This document shows positions 51,901 through 64,000 of a stretch of DNA of 64,000 nucleotides, piece after piece. A model generated the notes under the pieces. That model was not told the origin of the DNA. It did no database searches and saw only the letters and a program-made list of their open reading frames with translations. Each line of letters starts with the position of its first letter. Within the stretch, counting starts at the first letter, position 1. This DNA comes from Phaseolus vulgaris (lineage: Eukaryota > Streptophyta > Magnoliopsida > Fabales > Fabaceae): contig NC_023758.2 of the NCBI RefSeq assembly GCF_000499845.2, positions 44,127,524-44,191,523 on the forward strand, read 5' to 3'. Both the position numbers and the translations under genes were made by a program.

Positions 51901-54689
51901 AAATAATTGAGAATTGAATTCATCTACATATATAAAGTAACGTAACTATTTTCCTGCTCCAGAAACAGAAAGATTTGTTCAAAACCTGGAATTATTTGCA
52001 GACGCCATCATCTCTCTAACCTTAAATGCATCCATTATTGCTTCATTAATTAGGTTTGAATCTAGCTATATATTTCAAAGAAGATGTCTTGAATTAGTTC
52101 ATGCTTTGATGTCAAGCTTCATAAATTTCGATGACCAATGAAGATTACTTTATTAATTTGTATAGAGATCAAACCTTACCAGTATTCGAATCATTTTGTT
52201 AAATTTCTTCCCTTTGATCGGCTATTTAGGCAGTGTCTTGCATTGAATTTGTTCAGCAGAGCGATTTTCTTTTATTAAACAAAATGACATCAACATTGAA
52301 GGACCTCAACAATGGTAGATACTAAATGGTTTTTCAAATTTCAATTTCCGTATGCTGGATAATGTTCTTTGATAGGGAAATCCTTCCACTTTTGGAAATA
52401 CAGCATCAGCTTCCTTTTTCAAAGATTAGTTGGCTTCAAGAACACGAAATTATTTGGTGGTGGGCTAATTTCTCATTAAATATGCTGATCATCAATGATA
52501 TTGGTATTTTAATCATATATTTTGACATTAATGACCTATAGTATTAATCCTTCATTATATACGACACAGGGCATGTTAAAATTAATTATAACTTTGGAAT
52601 TGTCTTCTTATGACCAACCAAATTAAACCTTTGGTTAGGTACTCCAATCAATGCTTACAACCCTAAAACAAAATATAATATTGATTGCGATATCATCTAA
52701 TGCAGAATTATTTTAGTTTAATCAATTATTTTATTATTTAAGTATTACGTAAGCTGTTTCATTAAATAGATAATTTTTTTTTCATTTATAATAATTATAT
52801 TTAATTATTGCTTCCAACATAATTTTATATATATATATATATATAAGTAGTACCTGTAAGATCTTAAGATCCTTTTCATCGTTTTAGAAAGTAATTAATC
52901 TAGTTAGTAATATTAATTAATTTTGTCAAGAGTTCAGTTAATTTAGTTAGTTAAGGAGAATGTGTGGGTTATTATAAGCTATTTGACTCATGTTTAATTT
53001 CTACAGATAAAGAAATATTAAAATTGTTAACAATGTTTTTTATACAAACTTCTAGAACTATTAAAATTATTTTTTTAATTTATTTTAACTTAATTAACAT
53101 TGCATGTCTATAAGGACATTTTGTAAAAAAAAATATATATAATAGATAATTTAAGTGAATAATAAAAAGTAACGGCCCAAACGTGAAAAGGTTCTTATAA
53201 AAAAAAAAGGATAAAAGATAGTAAATTTGAAAGAAATTTTTTTTAAGGGATTTCCTCTCTGCACCAAAATATTCTTTACCGATAAAAGAAATCTCATGTA
53301 TAATACTTATATCTATAATAAAAAAAACTTTTCACTTACACAAAACCTAATCAGACATTAATGTCAAAGTAAAAAAAAATATTGATCATTAAATTTTATT
53401 ATAAATTGACAAATTATAATAAACCAGTTATTTGATTTTTTAGTATATAATAAATTAAATTTTCACCAAAAATCATTAAATAAAAATTAATTTTAAAAAC
53501 AAAAATAATTAGTTGTTATATTTACTAAATTATATATATTTATTTAACTTTTTATTGATAAAAAATTGTTAATTATTATAAAAAAATTATTAATATTATA
53601 AAATATAAGAAAAAAAACACTATATCCATCCCATAATCGTAAAGATATTGTTGAAATTAAAAAATATTAAGATATAAGAAGAAATATAGAAGGGCATGGA
53701 GAATTTGCCAAAAAAGTAATACACCTTGTGTAATGTGGCAAACAACCTCAAAAACACTACACCAAAAATTGAGTCTATTGTAATAATCAAAGTAAAACTA
53801 GTATCAAAAGATAAAATCATATACTCTTCTTATCTTTTTTTTTCTGACAAAAAAAAACTCTTGTCATGCTGTATCCCCAAACCCATCAACTAGCTTGTAA
53901 CTCACTACAATAATTTACTACAAACTTTATATGATTAATATATTATTGTAACTCCCCTATAACAATTTAATATGGAACTAAAGCTTCATATATTTGCATT
54001 TTTTTAATCACCAACAAAGAATATATTGATTATGAGTCTAATATTTGGACTTTTTTTAAGGATGTAAGCTTTTCAGGACAAAATTGAAACATTTCTTATA
54101 TATATAGCATGTTTATTCATTCTATATTTTTTATTGAAAAAAGAAAAATAAATAAAAAATATATTAAATATGGAACCATTAAGAATGTTCTATCCCATGT
54201 AAAAATTTACTAAAAAAAAAACAAAAGTCTTGTGGAATAACATATATTTGCATATAGTTTTCATATCTCATTTAATTTGGTTCACTATAAGCAAAAAAAA
54301 TCAATGTCATTGTATTTTGCGGTCAAATTAATTTGTCTAATTTTGTTCAGTTGTATATATATAAATTCAGAATTGCTTTAAAAATATTTGACCTGCTCAA
54401 TTTTTTTTTTATTCCTAAGTTTTCAATATATAACTCGCGATATTAAAATTTTCTAAAAATGTAAGAAATACCACAAAAATTAAAATATACGTATTACAGT
54501 TTATAAATTATTCTTATAAGGGCAAAGTAAAATATAAAATATAAAATTAAAAATTAAAAATATAATATTTAAGATTATTAACATTTTTACAACTATTTTC
54601 AATATATATGTTTAACTATTGTTCCAATAAGATGTTGTTTGACATAAAGACATTCCTAACAAGTACAATAGTAAAAGTTATTAAAGACA
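48976..54689. other. Long intergenic region
   Basis: No gene recognised. A TGAA-type microsatellite lies at about 49641-49658, a (TA)n tract at about 52826-52844, and GT-rich stretches near 51530-51560. Around 49690-49930 base composition is gene-like, but neither strand gives a recognisable protein. A phrase resembling a CACTA end (CACTACACCAAAAA) is at 53755. Otherwise AT-rich. Confidence 0.45.
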
Positions 54690-55080
54690 TAGGTCGACTA
54701 GGGAAAAAAACATTTTATATTATATAAGTGAGTGTTAACCTCATTTTATAAGTCGATTTTAAAAGGTTGCACTAAACACAAAGTTTATTTCTTAATATGA
54801 TATCAACGTCATTTAAAATATAATATAATGATAATTTGTTGGACTTATCGGACTACCTGTTATTAGGTTGTTATTAGATCATCTATAAATATATAATTTG
54901 ATACGCCATTTTAGAGGTCTCAGCGTGAGAGAGGTATGTTCGAGATCCCACACTTATTAAAAATAAAAATATTTTATTTTTTATATAAGTGAAAATCTTA
55001 CCTTATAAATTATTTTTATAAAATTGAGTTAAGCTTAAAATTTACTTCTTATTAAAATAAATTACATATTAAAATATAAG
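54690..55080 (+). mobile_element. TRIM-like retroelement with both LTRs partly visible
   Basis: Left LTR remnant (GTCGACTAGGGAAA, TATATAAGTGAGTGTTAACC, AAGTTTATTTCTTAAT), then a primer-site-like ATGATATCAA at about 54797. The internal region holds TTGGACTTATCGGACTACC, CTGTTATTAGG and GCGTGAGAGAGG. A second LTR follows from about 54932 (ATGTTCGAGATCCCACACTT, TATATAAGTGAAAATCTTACC, AATTTACTTCTTATT). The two LTRs share TATATAAGTG and the following CTTACC/CCTCA segment. Same family as 12915, 18525 and 47445; no coding capacity. Confidence 0.6.
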
Positions 55081-56649
55081 CTAAAATATTTTCATCTTGT
55101 ATAAGGTTCAACCACTCATAAAGTTACTCATATCTTTTTTTTTTCTTTCTGTTTGATAAAAGTAAACTTGGCGCGTTCTAATTAAGAATCATATATTCCT
55201 AACAATTTCATTCTAGAAAGTAATTTACTTTTGCAATTATTTATGCCATCTAGGCATTGGATACAATAACATAAATATGCTCTTAAATGGAAGGGTCATT
55301 TCTTTAGGCTTCTTATTTTGTTATTTTTACAAGGATTTTTCTTAAATGGAACGCATTGTTGATTTATTCCCTGTCAATATTTTTTCTTTATAACAGATCG
55401 GAAAAAACTGGAAGAATGGTTTTTTTTTTTTATGATTGTGTTATTAATTCTTTCGTATGCAAATAATTTTTAATTATGCTATAATTAGTATTGGTTTTTA
55501 AAGAATATTATTATCTTATACTTTCCCCAATCACAAAATACACAATTTAGTTTTAAATAAATCAAGTCTAACAACTTTAAATTTTTTTTAATGAGATATC
55601 TCTTAAATGATTATAATTTAATTGCGATTTTATTTTCAATAGTTTTATTCTATTTTTTTATAAAGGCTTTAAGAAATTTCTTAAGAAATTTTTTTAGTTA
55701 CGTTATTTTTCTGTAATTCTGATCCCTTTGGGAACCACGATGGTTCTCTACTGGATATTCTATAGGAATAATCTGGTTGGAGGAGTTCTTTCTGTTATAT
55801 TTTGAAATCAATATATTATCCTTTTCGTACATGGATTAAGGTATTCTATATCGTCACAACATTATTAAATAAATTATTGTATTAACTACATATTATTTTA
55901 AAAATTAAAAAAATTATTAATAATAATTTTTATTATTACTGAAACTTTTGAATTAATATGTAGTTAATTATTAAAATTTTAATTTCTTTATGAAAATAAT
56001 ATTTTTGAATATAATATTATTACGAATATGGCAAATTTTCGGTGAATTACAGTTTGGCGAATAAGTATTACAGCTTTTTTTTTCACATTCTTCTAACTAT
56101 AATTTTACTTAATAATTATAAGTGGCTGTATCATTTCTCTTTTATCAAGCGTTCTTCTTCTCAATATCTTAGTTATTATTATAGTTGTATTAAGTACAGG
56201 AAATGATGTTACAATTCATATACAATACGATATATACAAGAAACATGAAGAGAAAAAAGACATTCGTTTAATATAATTTTTTTTTACGAAAGAATGAAAT
56301 AATACAAATAAAACATTAGAAGTTTTCCAAGCCAAATACAAAAATTTAAAAATATAGGAATAAAATTGACCATTTAATATGCTGTTTTTCTATAATAGAA
56401 AAATAATATATTTATATTTTGTAAGATTAAATATTTTTAAATTGCATATATTGACCTTAAATAACAATATTTTTTTAAATAAAAGGAACTGAACTTCAAC
56501 TGAAATGTGCATTTTTAACTTAAATTCTTCAGCACACTGTATATAAAGCTTGTGTTCACAAATCCATTTATTATAAAAATAGTGTTTGGAAAAATATCAA
56601 AATTTAATTTCAGCCTCAAAATCAGTAAAATAATTGAAGAAATTGAAGA
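55081..56649. other. Intergenic, AT-rich
   Basis: No gene seen; long A/T runs. Confidence 0.45.
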
Positions 56650-56830
56650 AATAATTAGATGTTGTGAATTGAATGTGTAGGAATGCAACCGAGTCACACT
56701 ATTTTCTGAATTATGCAGTTAAATTGGTTAATTACAACTTTATAGTTAAGTTAAATTTATTAATTATTTTGTTATTAAAATTTATTATTTAAATGAGTTG
56801 ATTCTATACTTTACTTTTATTTTTAAACGC
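56650..56830 (+). repeat. Dispersed repeat, inverted partner of 46925-47112
   Basis: Shares GGAATGCAACCGAGT, CTGAATTATGCAGTTAAATT and AAATGAGTTGATTCTA-like segments with the reverse complement of 46925-47112. Confidence 0.75.
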
Positions 56831-59350
56831 TAAAAAATCCAAATTTTAACAACACTAAAAAAATTATTAAATAAAAATTAATTTTAGAAAAAAATAATTA
56901 TTAACTAAATTAAATATTAAAAAATATAAATATACAGAAAAAAAAAATATTATTAATAAAAATTTAAATTATTTTTCAAATTAATATCTAATTAACTACT
57001 AATATTTTAAGATTTGATGTAATTATAACTAAAATCTTTGTAATTAATTAAATATCAATTTTAAAAATTAATTTATAAATTGTATTATTTAATATGATAT
57101 ACGGTAGGATTTTTATTATTAATAAAAATTTTAAATTATTATCTAATTAACTATCAATATTTTAACTATTAATTTAGAACTAATACTTTGTACTAATTAT
57201 TATCAATTTAAAAATTAATTTAGAAATTTTATTATAATAAAAATTATTTTAAATATTAATAATATTTAAAATAATATATAATTTAATTAATATAATAATT
57301 AAGTTAAATTTGTTTCAAAAGTGAGATCCGGTTTGAATTATTTACATGGTGCACTATTTCTTTTGAATGTCTTAAACATTCTTCCAAAACATTTTAACAT
57401 TTTCTGTATATGTGTACCAATGTAAAGATTAGGATAAAATATACCCTTCAACTATGATAAAGAGAAAACTGGTTAATTTATGACACACAAATTAAAATAT
57501 TTTTTCTTGAAAAAACTTGTCATTGTACATTTTTGCGGAGCTTGTCATTTATCTCTCTCATTAATTACTACTTGCACATTTTACACACCATTGTTTTTCT
57601 CTATTCTTGGTAAGAGTGCTATTCACAAAATAATGATTAGTTTTATGTTGAAATATTGAAAGAACAGATAAATTAAAAGATTTATTTTTTGCAAGTGTGA
57701 TTGATAAAAAGAATTGGAGATATTAAGACTTAACTTTTACTTAGAAATAGTAGTTTTAGAAAGGAAACAACAAATTGTAAGGGTGTAAGGTGTGACTTTG
57801 AGGAGGCAATCTAAGTGTTCATCAATCCCGAAATTGAGGGAATTGAGGGAGACTGGAATATACCAAATGGCAATAGCCACATTAAAATGGTAATAAAGAA
57901 GAAGCAGCCCTAGGATTTCAGTGCCCCAAAAATCATTTTGGAGAGAGAAACTCATCTACTCTTTCTAGCTTCAACTCTTTTCACCGCTACTTTTCTCCTA
58001 TCACTCATCTCATTCTTCATCATATCATACTAGTTTAAACTTCTTTTTAATCGCCAAAAAACTACATATATAAATATAAGAAAAATCATATATAATTATA
58101 GACTTTAACAGCATCTGCAATAATGCAGTATATAACACTTATCTATTTTTTTTTTCAAAAGAAGTGACATGCAGAGTAAAGCTTGTTCATCTGATTTTCT
58201 TCACTGAAGAGAAACTTATTGAAGATTAGCTTTTGTCATCCTGTTGAACCTACAATCCTGCACATAAACCACAACAAAACAAACATACAACACATTTTGG
58301 GAGGCACTGGTACTTCATTAGCTTCTTTATGGCACTGACTTTTTCTTAATTTTCTTGTCTTTATTGTTAATTTGTATTCCTTATATCAGACGAATATCTC
58401 AGCATGAAATGTTTTACTCTAATCTAAATTTCATAGACCATTTTTGTCGTGTCAATTTTCTAGAAAGGTCTTGTCATGTCTCAAGTAATAATAATTGGAT
58501 CTTTGACTTTATATTTTCATCAAACACCTTCATTTTCGTTATTAAGAAGTTCAATTTGGAAATACTGTGCATGTAGGAGTGTATTTTACTATTTCCTCTT
58601 AAAATAATTGGAATTTTAAAACATTACTACACCAATCTGAAGCAACTAATCGCTTGTTTGAGTTGCATTACAACTTTTTAAAATCATGTTTTCTAGAGAA
58701 AACATTTGAAACCATTTTAAATAAACCTAGTTCCAGTTAACACAACTCTTATAGCACTTTTCTTTAGCGGTATAAGTTTATATAAAAAATTACCAAATTA
58801 ATTTTAGAATAAAAGTTTTTACTTGCATATTAGTGATTTTATATAGTGATAGTAGTTAAGATGAAACTTATAACATTATATTTGATTGTTTTATTAGGAC
58901 TTGGGTGATTGAGTTAATCTTATATTAATTTATTGTTTGTTAAGAAGAAAAAGAAAGGAAAGAGAGAGTTAAGATAGGATCCGTGGAAATTAAGTAGGTT
59001 TTGGGATGTGAAGGGCAAGATAGCATTGATAGTATTTCGTAGAAGCGCGCATTGAATCTCCTTTAATCTGCTTTACCATCTTTTCTTTTTATTGATTCAT
59101 GGACATGCTTTTTGCAGTGAGTCCCCTTTCAGTAAAAACCCGTTCCTAATACTTCATCTCCCTCTTTCTCTCCTCCATCGGGTCCCTCTCTAGGGTCTAG
59201 CCACCTTTTACAGCCATCAAACATACTACTATGTTAATTCAGAGACAACCATAAAAGCTTCAAGGTAAGCCTAATTAACCTCTTCTTCCTTCAATTCAAC
59301 CTACACAGCTGTCATCCTCTTATACGCACCACTAGTACTACTTCTTTCAT
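56831..59350. other. Intergenic; distal upstream region of the bHLH gene
   Basis: 56860-57300 is very AT-rich, with repeats of AATTTAAAAATTAATTTAGAA type resembling legume MITEs and a related stretch at 24115-24310. From 57420 composition rises, but no recognisable gene occurs; a 72-codon minus-strand frame at 57955-57737 matches no family known to me. Confidence 0.45.
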
Positions 59351-59363
59351 TATATATTTATAA
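59351..59363 (+). promoter_or_regulatory. Candidate TATA box of the bHLH gene
   Basis: TATATATTTATAA about 205 bp upstream of the ATG at 59567, predicting a 5' UTR of about 175 bp that is rich in C and T. Confidence 0.45.
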
Positions 59364-59566
59364 GGGCCTTTCATTTCAAGCATATGATCACACCAAAACT
59401 TAAACCTTGTTTATTCTTCCTTCATGCTACCTCTCTAATTTCCTTCCTTTTTTTTTTCCTTTTCACCCAATTAATCTTTAAAAAAACCAACAAAATAAAC
59501 TGCAACACACCGATCTGAACCAGCTAGCCCCATCCCATATTTTTCATATTTCTCAATTTGGTCGAC

Positions 59567-60412
59567 ATGGACACCAACCAGAACACCACCACTAGTGTAT
59601 TCACAAATGTGAACACCACTTGGAATCTTGAAAAGATGGAAACTAATGAACAACAACATCATCATCATGACCATGACCATATTATCCTCCAAGTCCAAGA
59701 CCCTCTGGCTTCTGGGATTTGGCCCAATAATTACCCCCACAATCACAACCCCAACCTTCTTCAAATGCATCAAACACCCCCCTCAACAACCTCATCCATA
59801 GTACCACCACCCTCCTCCTCCTCCTCAGGGTTCCTTGGAGACATACTAGGTGTTCACAGCATGGAAGAAGATGAAGAACCAGAAGAGGAGCTAGGAGCCA
59901 TGAAGGAGATGATGTACAAGATAGCTGCTATGCAACCCGTGGACATCGACCCCGCCACCATCCGTAAGCCAAAGAGAAGAAACGTTCGCATCAGCGACGA
60001 CCCTCAGAGCGTGGCTGCACGCCACAGGAGAGAGAGGATCAGCGAGAAAATCCGCATCCTCCAAAGACTCGTTCCCGGAGGAACCAAAATGGACACTGCT
60101 TCCATGCTTGACGAAGCCATTCGCTATGTTAAGTTCCTCAAGAGACAAATCAGGTTGCTCCAATCCATTCCCCACCCTTCCCAACCACCACAATGCATTG
60201 GTTTTGCCACCACAAACGCTAACACCTTGCTATTAGCCCCTTCTTGTGATTGGTCTTTTGCACCAAACGTGTTACTCAGCTCCACAGCTGTAACCGCAGC
60301 CACGGCCTCTTCCTCCTCCCTGGACATGCCGGGCGGACTCGGATTCGACGGCCGCGGCCACGCTTGTGACGGCTCCTCCAGCTTTAACCAGCATGAGGTA
60401 ATCAGTGAATAA
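59567..60412 (+). CDS. bHLH transcription factor, INDEHISCENT/HECATE class
   Basis: Intronless, 281 residues. The N terminus is Asn/His/Pro/Ser-rich (His run at 31-38, Ser run at 83-87), followed by an acidic stretch ([11 protein letters not shown], 100-110). The HEC-type motif [20 protein letters not shown] (111-130) leads into the bHLH (about 138-198): [36 protein letters not shown], then [20 protein letters not shown]. The basic region is the group VIII variant with Gln/Ala where canonical E-box binders have His/Glu. [17 protein letters not shown] matches Arabidopsis IND especially well, while [12 protein letters not shown] with [12 protein letters not shown] matches HEC1/HEC2, so the gene could be the single legume counterpart of either. 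Those factors pattern the gynoecium, stigma and fruit valve margin through auxin and gibberellin pathways; that role is inferred. The C-terminal tail (210-281) is Ser/Ala-rich and unlike known domains. ATG at 59567 is the only reasonable start. Confidence 0.92.
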   Translation: MDTNQNTTTSVFTNVNTTWNLEKMETNEQQHHHHDHDHIILQVQDPLASGIWPNNYPHNHNPNLLQMHQTPPSTTSSIVPPPSSSSSGFLGDILGVHSMEEDEEPEEELGAMKEMMYKIAAMQPVDIDPATIRKPKRRNVRISDDPQSVAARHRRERISEKIRILQRLVPGGTKMDTASMLDEAIRYVKFLKRQIRLLQSIPHPSQPPQCIGFATTNANTLLLAPSCDWSFAPNVLLSSTAVTAATASSSSLDMPGGLGFDGRGHACDGSSSFNQHEVISE

Positions 60413-60808
60413 TTAGTGGTTGCTGTTGATTAATTAATTAGGTTATTGGTTATGTATATGTATCTATGTATGTGTATGCATGATTGAGAAGTTGTAGTAT
60501 GTGTATGTTGATGAGTGTTTGAGTTTAGGGAAATTAAAGAAAAAGCATGAAGGAGGAGGAGGTAGAGTAATATTTTAGGGGAAGGTCATGTGTGAGGGGA
60601 AAGGTTTGTTAGGATATTGTTGACTAAAGGTTCTGTAGAATAATCATAACGCTTGGCTTCGTTACGTAAAGCCATATATATATAATATATAGAATACAAT
60701 AATAATGTGTATGCCAGTTTGGGTGTTGGCCGGAAAGTTTCTTTGCCCGACTCTCTTCCGGGAATAAATTCAACTGTGACGTTTCCAACTATATTCAATA
60801 ATCAACAA

Positions 60809-60953
<145 letters not shown>

Positions 60954-63900
60954 TCTCAGCATAATTACATATATACATGCTTATTGGCATGTGTGCCGCA
61001 TATACACACACGCACTCAACACTCATTTCTACTACAACAAGACAACTTAACCAGATCTCATCACAAGTTTCTGTATATCTCATAATCTTCATGCCTAAAG
61101 GGGTCAAAAGAGAAAACTCATGCCCACACAGATCATAACCTAAACCTGAAAATCCCACTTTAGATTATACATTTTCTGTCAAACTTTTAATTGTTTCAAG
61201 AACCCGAATGATTTTTGGATTTCATAAACTGTTACTAACCATTGTTTAAGGCTACTCTGTGATATCTTTCTTTAAGTTCTTTCAAGCATTTAGCAGTAAA
61301 GTGTTAATTTACCTTTTTACCTTTTCAAATATTAAGTGTATTCTTGTTTATAAATTATAACTTTTTCTACACTCCTTAGAAAATTTCTTGACATTATAGT
61401 CACCTCTTTCTTTTCAGTGCCATAAAATCAAACACTAAAACAGATGTGGTTTATGGATTCCAAACCTAACGGTTTTCATTTGCACTGAAAAAGAAACCTT
61501 CTTCATCTCCCTATGTGCTTTCTTTTTTTTTTTTTTTTTTTACCTCATGGAACCATCTTTATCCACTTTTATCGTGTGTCTTCTTTCTTAGTGAATAAGA
61601 TACATTTCGATGCTGGTATATGCGTATGGGGGAAAACCTGCATTTGCATGTACATGATCATGCCTAAATTTGTATGCATATATTTCCTGCAAAGTTATGA
61701 CATGTATACTCACTATATAGTTTGTATGAATATATATTTAATCTATGGTTAATAATTTACTTTGTTCATAAAAAAAACGTACATGGATTTGAATATAAGT
61801 TGGATACATGTAATGTTATAATTATAATTTAATATAGTTAATAATATATAAAAAATCGTATATTTGTATGCATTAGCTTTAGAAAAGTGCTGAGGGAGGG
61901 AGGGATTTCATTCATCCAGGTACGCATATAAAACAAGTTATCTCTCTCACTCTTTATCTTCATATATCTAGGTCTTTTATGTATATGCTAATAAAACTTT
62001 CTTAAGTATTTTAATATAAGAACACAACGCATGTTAATTTGAAGTATTTTTTAATGAAAAGAACAAGGTGCATACTCTAATTAAGATTTAATTTCAAAAT
62101 CACTCAATTGGTCACTATATCAAGTGGTATTACATATGGGTTCCAATCTAAACAGTATAGTACTTGGAGCAATAAAAAATAGTGGTAAGTTAATTAGCTA
62201 AAAAATAGTTCGGTCTTCTATTTTATTTCTGAGACAATAATTAAGTTCTGATTTTGAAATTAAAATATGCTTTTGTTTATTTTGCATAAACCTCTCAAAT
62301 TCTCATTTTCTTATGCAAAACTATTCGGGGTTTATGATTACTTTGGGATATGAAATAGTTTTAAAAACTTAGTGAAAGTTGAATAAAATTTAAATGATTT
62401 TGAATAATATAAAATTAGGGTTTGAATAATGAAAATTGAGATTTTTTTTTTAACTTTTGGTAAAATATTTTATGTAAGGTTTGACTTGAATGAGTGAAGA
62501 CAATGTAATTTATTTAACTTGCGAAAAAGTCAAGTAAAACATAATTATTTTGTATGTTTGAGAAAAAGAGGTTTCTCCCAGTGACCTTGATCCCATCTCA
62601 TACAGCTCTACAAAAGTTGTGCTTGCATTCCTAAATGGTATTTTATGAGTCCAATTTCTATTGTGCTCTTACTTTACCATTAACACCAACTCCAATACTT
62701 GTCTATCTCTTATGATCTGACATAAAATTTATGTTTAAATAAAATTCTAAATTATTAAGATAAAAAATTAATTTAAGTGATTAAAAGTTGAAAGTATTAT
62801 TAAAGTATAATTTTTTATCAATAAAAAATTATATAAATAAAGTATTTCAAGTGTTACAGCCTGTATTCAGGAGAAGAGAAAGTATATGTATGAAGAAAAG
62901 AGTGTTCCAACCCTTTAGAAGAGAAAATATATATGCAAAGAAAAAACTATTATTAATACATTCCTTTTTTTTATTCCTTTAATCAAAACCAAAACCAAGA
63001 TCCTGAAACCAGATCCCAAATTGTGAGTTTTATAAAACTTTTACATTGAAACAAAAATTACGATAACATCTTAAAAATTATATAACTCAGTGAGAAGTAA
63101 AATAAGATGTCCATAATATATAACTCTTGTATTGGAGATATTACCTTAACATCAATTTTACACTTTTTTTTAATCTCTAAACAAATCATAAAGAAATATT
63201 TAGAAATCCCTAGATGTGGTTTAAATTTCCTTGAGTCAAAGTTAAATCTTCCTTAATTTTAACTTTTATTGTTTGTAAGAAACAAACGCACTTTTATTCC
63301 ATGTTTGCTTTTGATGTGGATATCTAAAATTATAATGTTACTTTGTTGCAAAGAGCATGGTAATTACAAACTGCATAGCAGAATAAGGTTTAGAATTGTG
63401 GATTTTCTTATGAACATGCACTTATTGTTAAGTGAGGTTGTGTGGAATATATGATGTGTGTGTGTGCAGACAATGAAGGGTGAGTGAGTGAGAGCAGTGT
63501 TTGTCAAATCTTCAATTCCATTAAGATAGAGTCACTGTCATTAATTCAAAAACTAACAAGACACTTTGAAGAACTGATAGAAAAGTACATATATATAATA
63601 AACTTAATAATGAGAACATTATTTACTGATCAAGCTGGTTAGTCAAACAAGTTTAGTGCTGAACAAATTCGTCAAAGTCAAACCAATTAAAATTTTATAA
63701 TGATGAGTAAGAAAATGATACCAAAACCAAAATTTAATCAATTCAAACGCAGACTCAGTTAGGAATGACATTATGAAGATTCTAAAACCATATACACACC
63801 AACCTAAACCAAATCAAATACACCACCAAGCGTTATTTAATTCCTTTAACCAAATCAGACATTACCATTTGAAAGAAATGACTCTTAGGCTCTCTGAACA

Positions 63901-64000
63901 TAACCATTTGAATCATTAATTTAAGAAATGCCAACAGTAGTATATACTCTAAAACATTTTTCTTTTCACGCACTATTTTTATTACATAAAAATTCTTATA
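60954..64000. other. Intergenic to the window edge
   Basis: No gene recognised. Contains a T18-20 run at about 61523-61541 and AT-rich DNA. Small frames at 61513-61752 and 62788-62982 are low-complexity and not called. Confidence 0.45.

Noticed and set aside
53755..53769. CACTACACCAAAAA as a CACTA transposon end
   Set aside because: No matching opposite terminus, target duplication or subterminal array was found nearby, and the motif is short.
57737..57955. 72-codon minus-strand frame
   Set aside because: Hydrophobic and short, with no recognisable family, partner exon or promoter.

Overview
The window is nuclear DNA from a dicot plant, most likely a legume, probably of the Phaseolus/Vigna/Glycine group. 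The evidence is AT-rich intergenic DNA, short exons with GT-AG introns, plant-only families (DUF506, VQ-motif, HECATE/INDEHISCENT-type bHLH, PMEI-PME pectinesterase, PDR-type ABCG) and repeat types common in legumes. The species call is inference. Genes are sparse and sit mainly in the first 30 kb; 31-59 kb is almost entirely degenerate repeat DNA.

Layout. 1-3251: 3' part of a WD40-repeat gene of the plant WDR44-like group (+), entering from the left edge. 6555-9520: plastid UMP kinase (+), seven exons. 11582-12190: intronless MKS1-like VQ-motif gene (-), with W-box cores and a G-box upstream. 13-15 kb: a MITE-like element and a solo LTR with a 5-bp target duplication. 15587-16788: three-exon DUF506 gene (+). 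22505-23403: broken, 5'-truncated copy of a GUX/PGSIP (GT8) xylan glucuronosyltransferase. 28021-30173: two-exon pectinesterase/pectinesterase inhibitor (-). 34.8-35.4 kb: large fold-back palindrome. 37.7-38.1 kb: Mutator-type MITE with an exact 9-bp target duplication. 38.6-41.9 kb: a roughly 1-kb unit repeated more than three times. 44.4-44.9 kb: broken exons of a PDR-type ABCG transporter. 45.4-46.06 kb: spectacular 7-bp minisatellite next to the inverted copy of a repeat also present at 33-34 kb. 48.2-49.0 kb: LINE relic (-). 54.7-55.1 kb: TRIM-like relic. 59567-60412: intronless bHLH gene of the INDEHISCENT/HECATE class (+), followed by a (CT)n tract of about 130 bp.

The genes do not form a pathway or cluster. 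UMP kinase supports plastid nucleotide and RNA metabolism, the VQ protein is a probable WRKY/MAPK defence adaptor, pectinesterase remodels the wall, and the bHLH is a probable gynoecium/fruit patterning regulator. What links some of them is ancestry: as I recall the Arabidopsis loci, UMP kinase (At3g18680), MKS1 (At3g18690) and GUX1 (At3g18660) are close neighbours there too, so the first 23 kb looks like a conserved block in which the GUX copy has decayed. I found no clearly new functional system. The most unusual structures are the heptamer minisatellite, the fold-back element and the mosaic inverted repeats.
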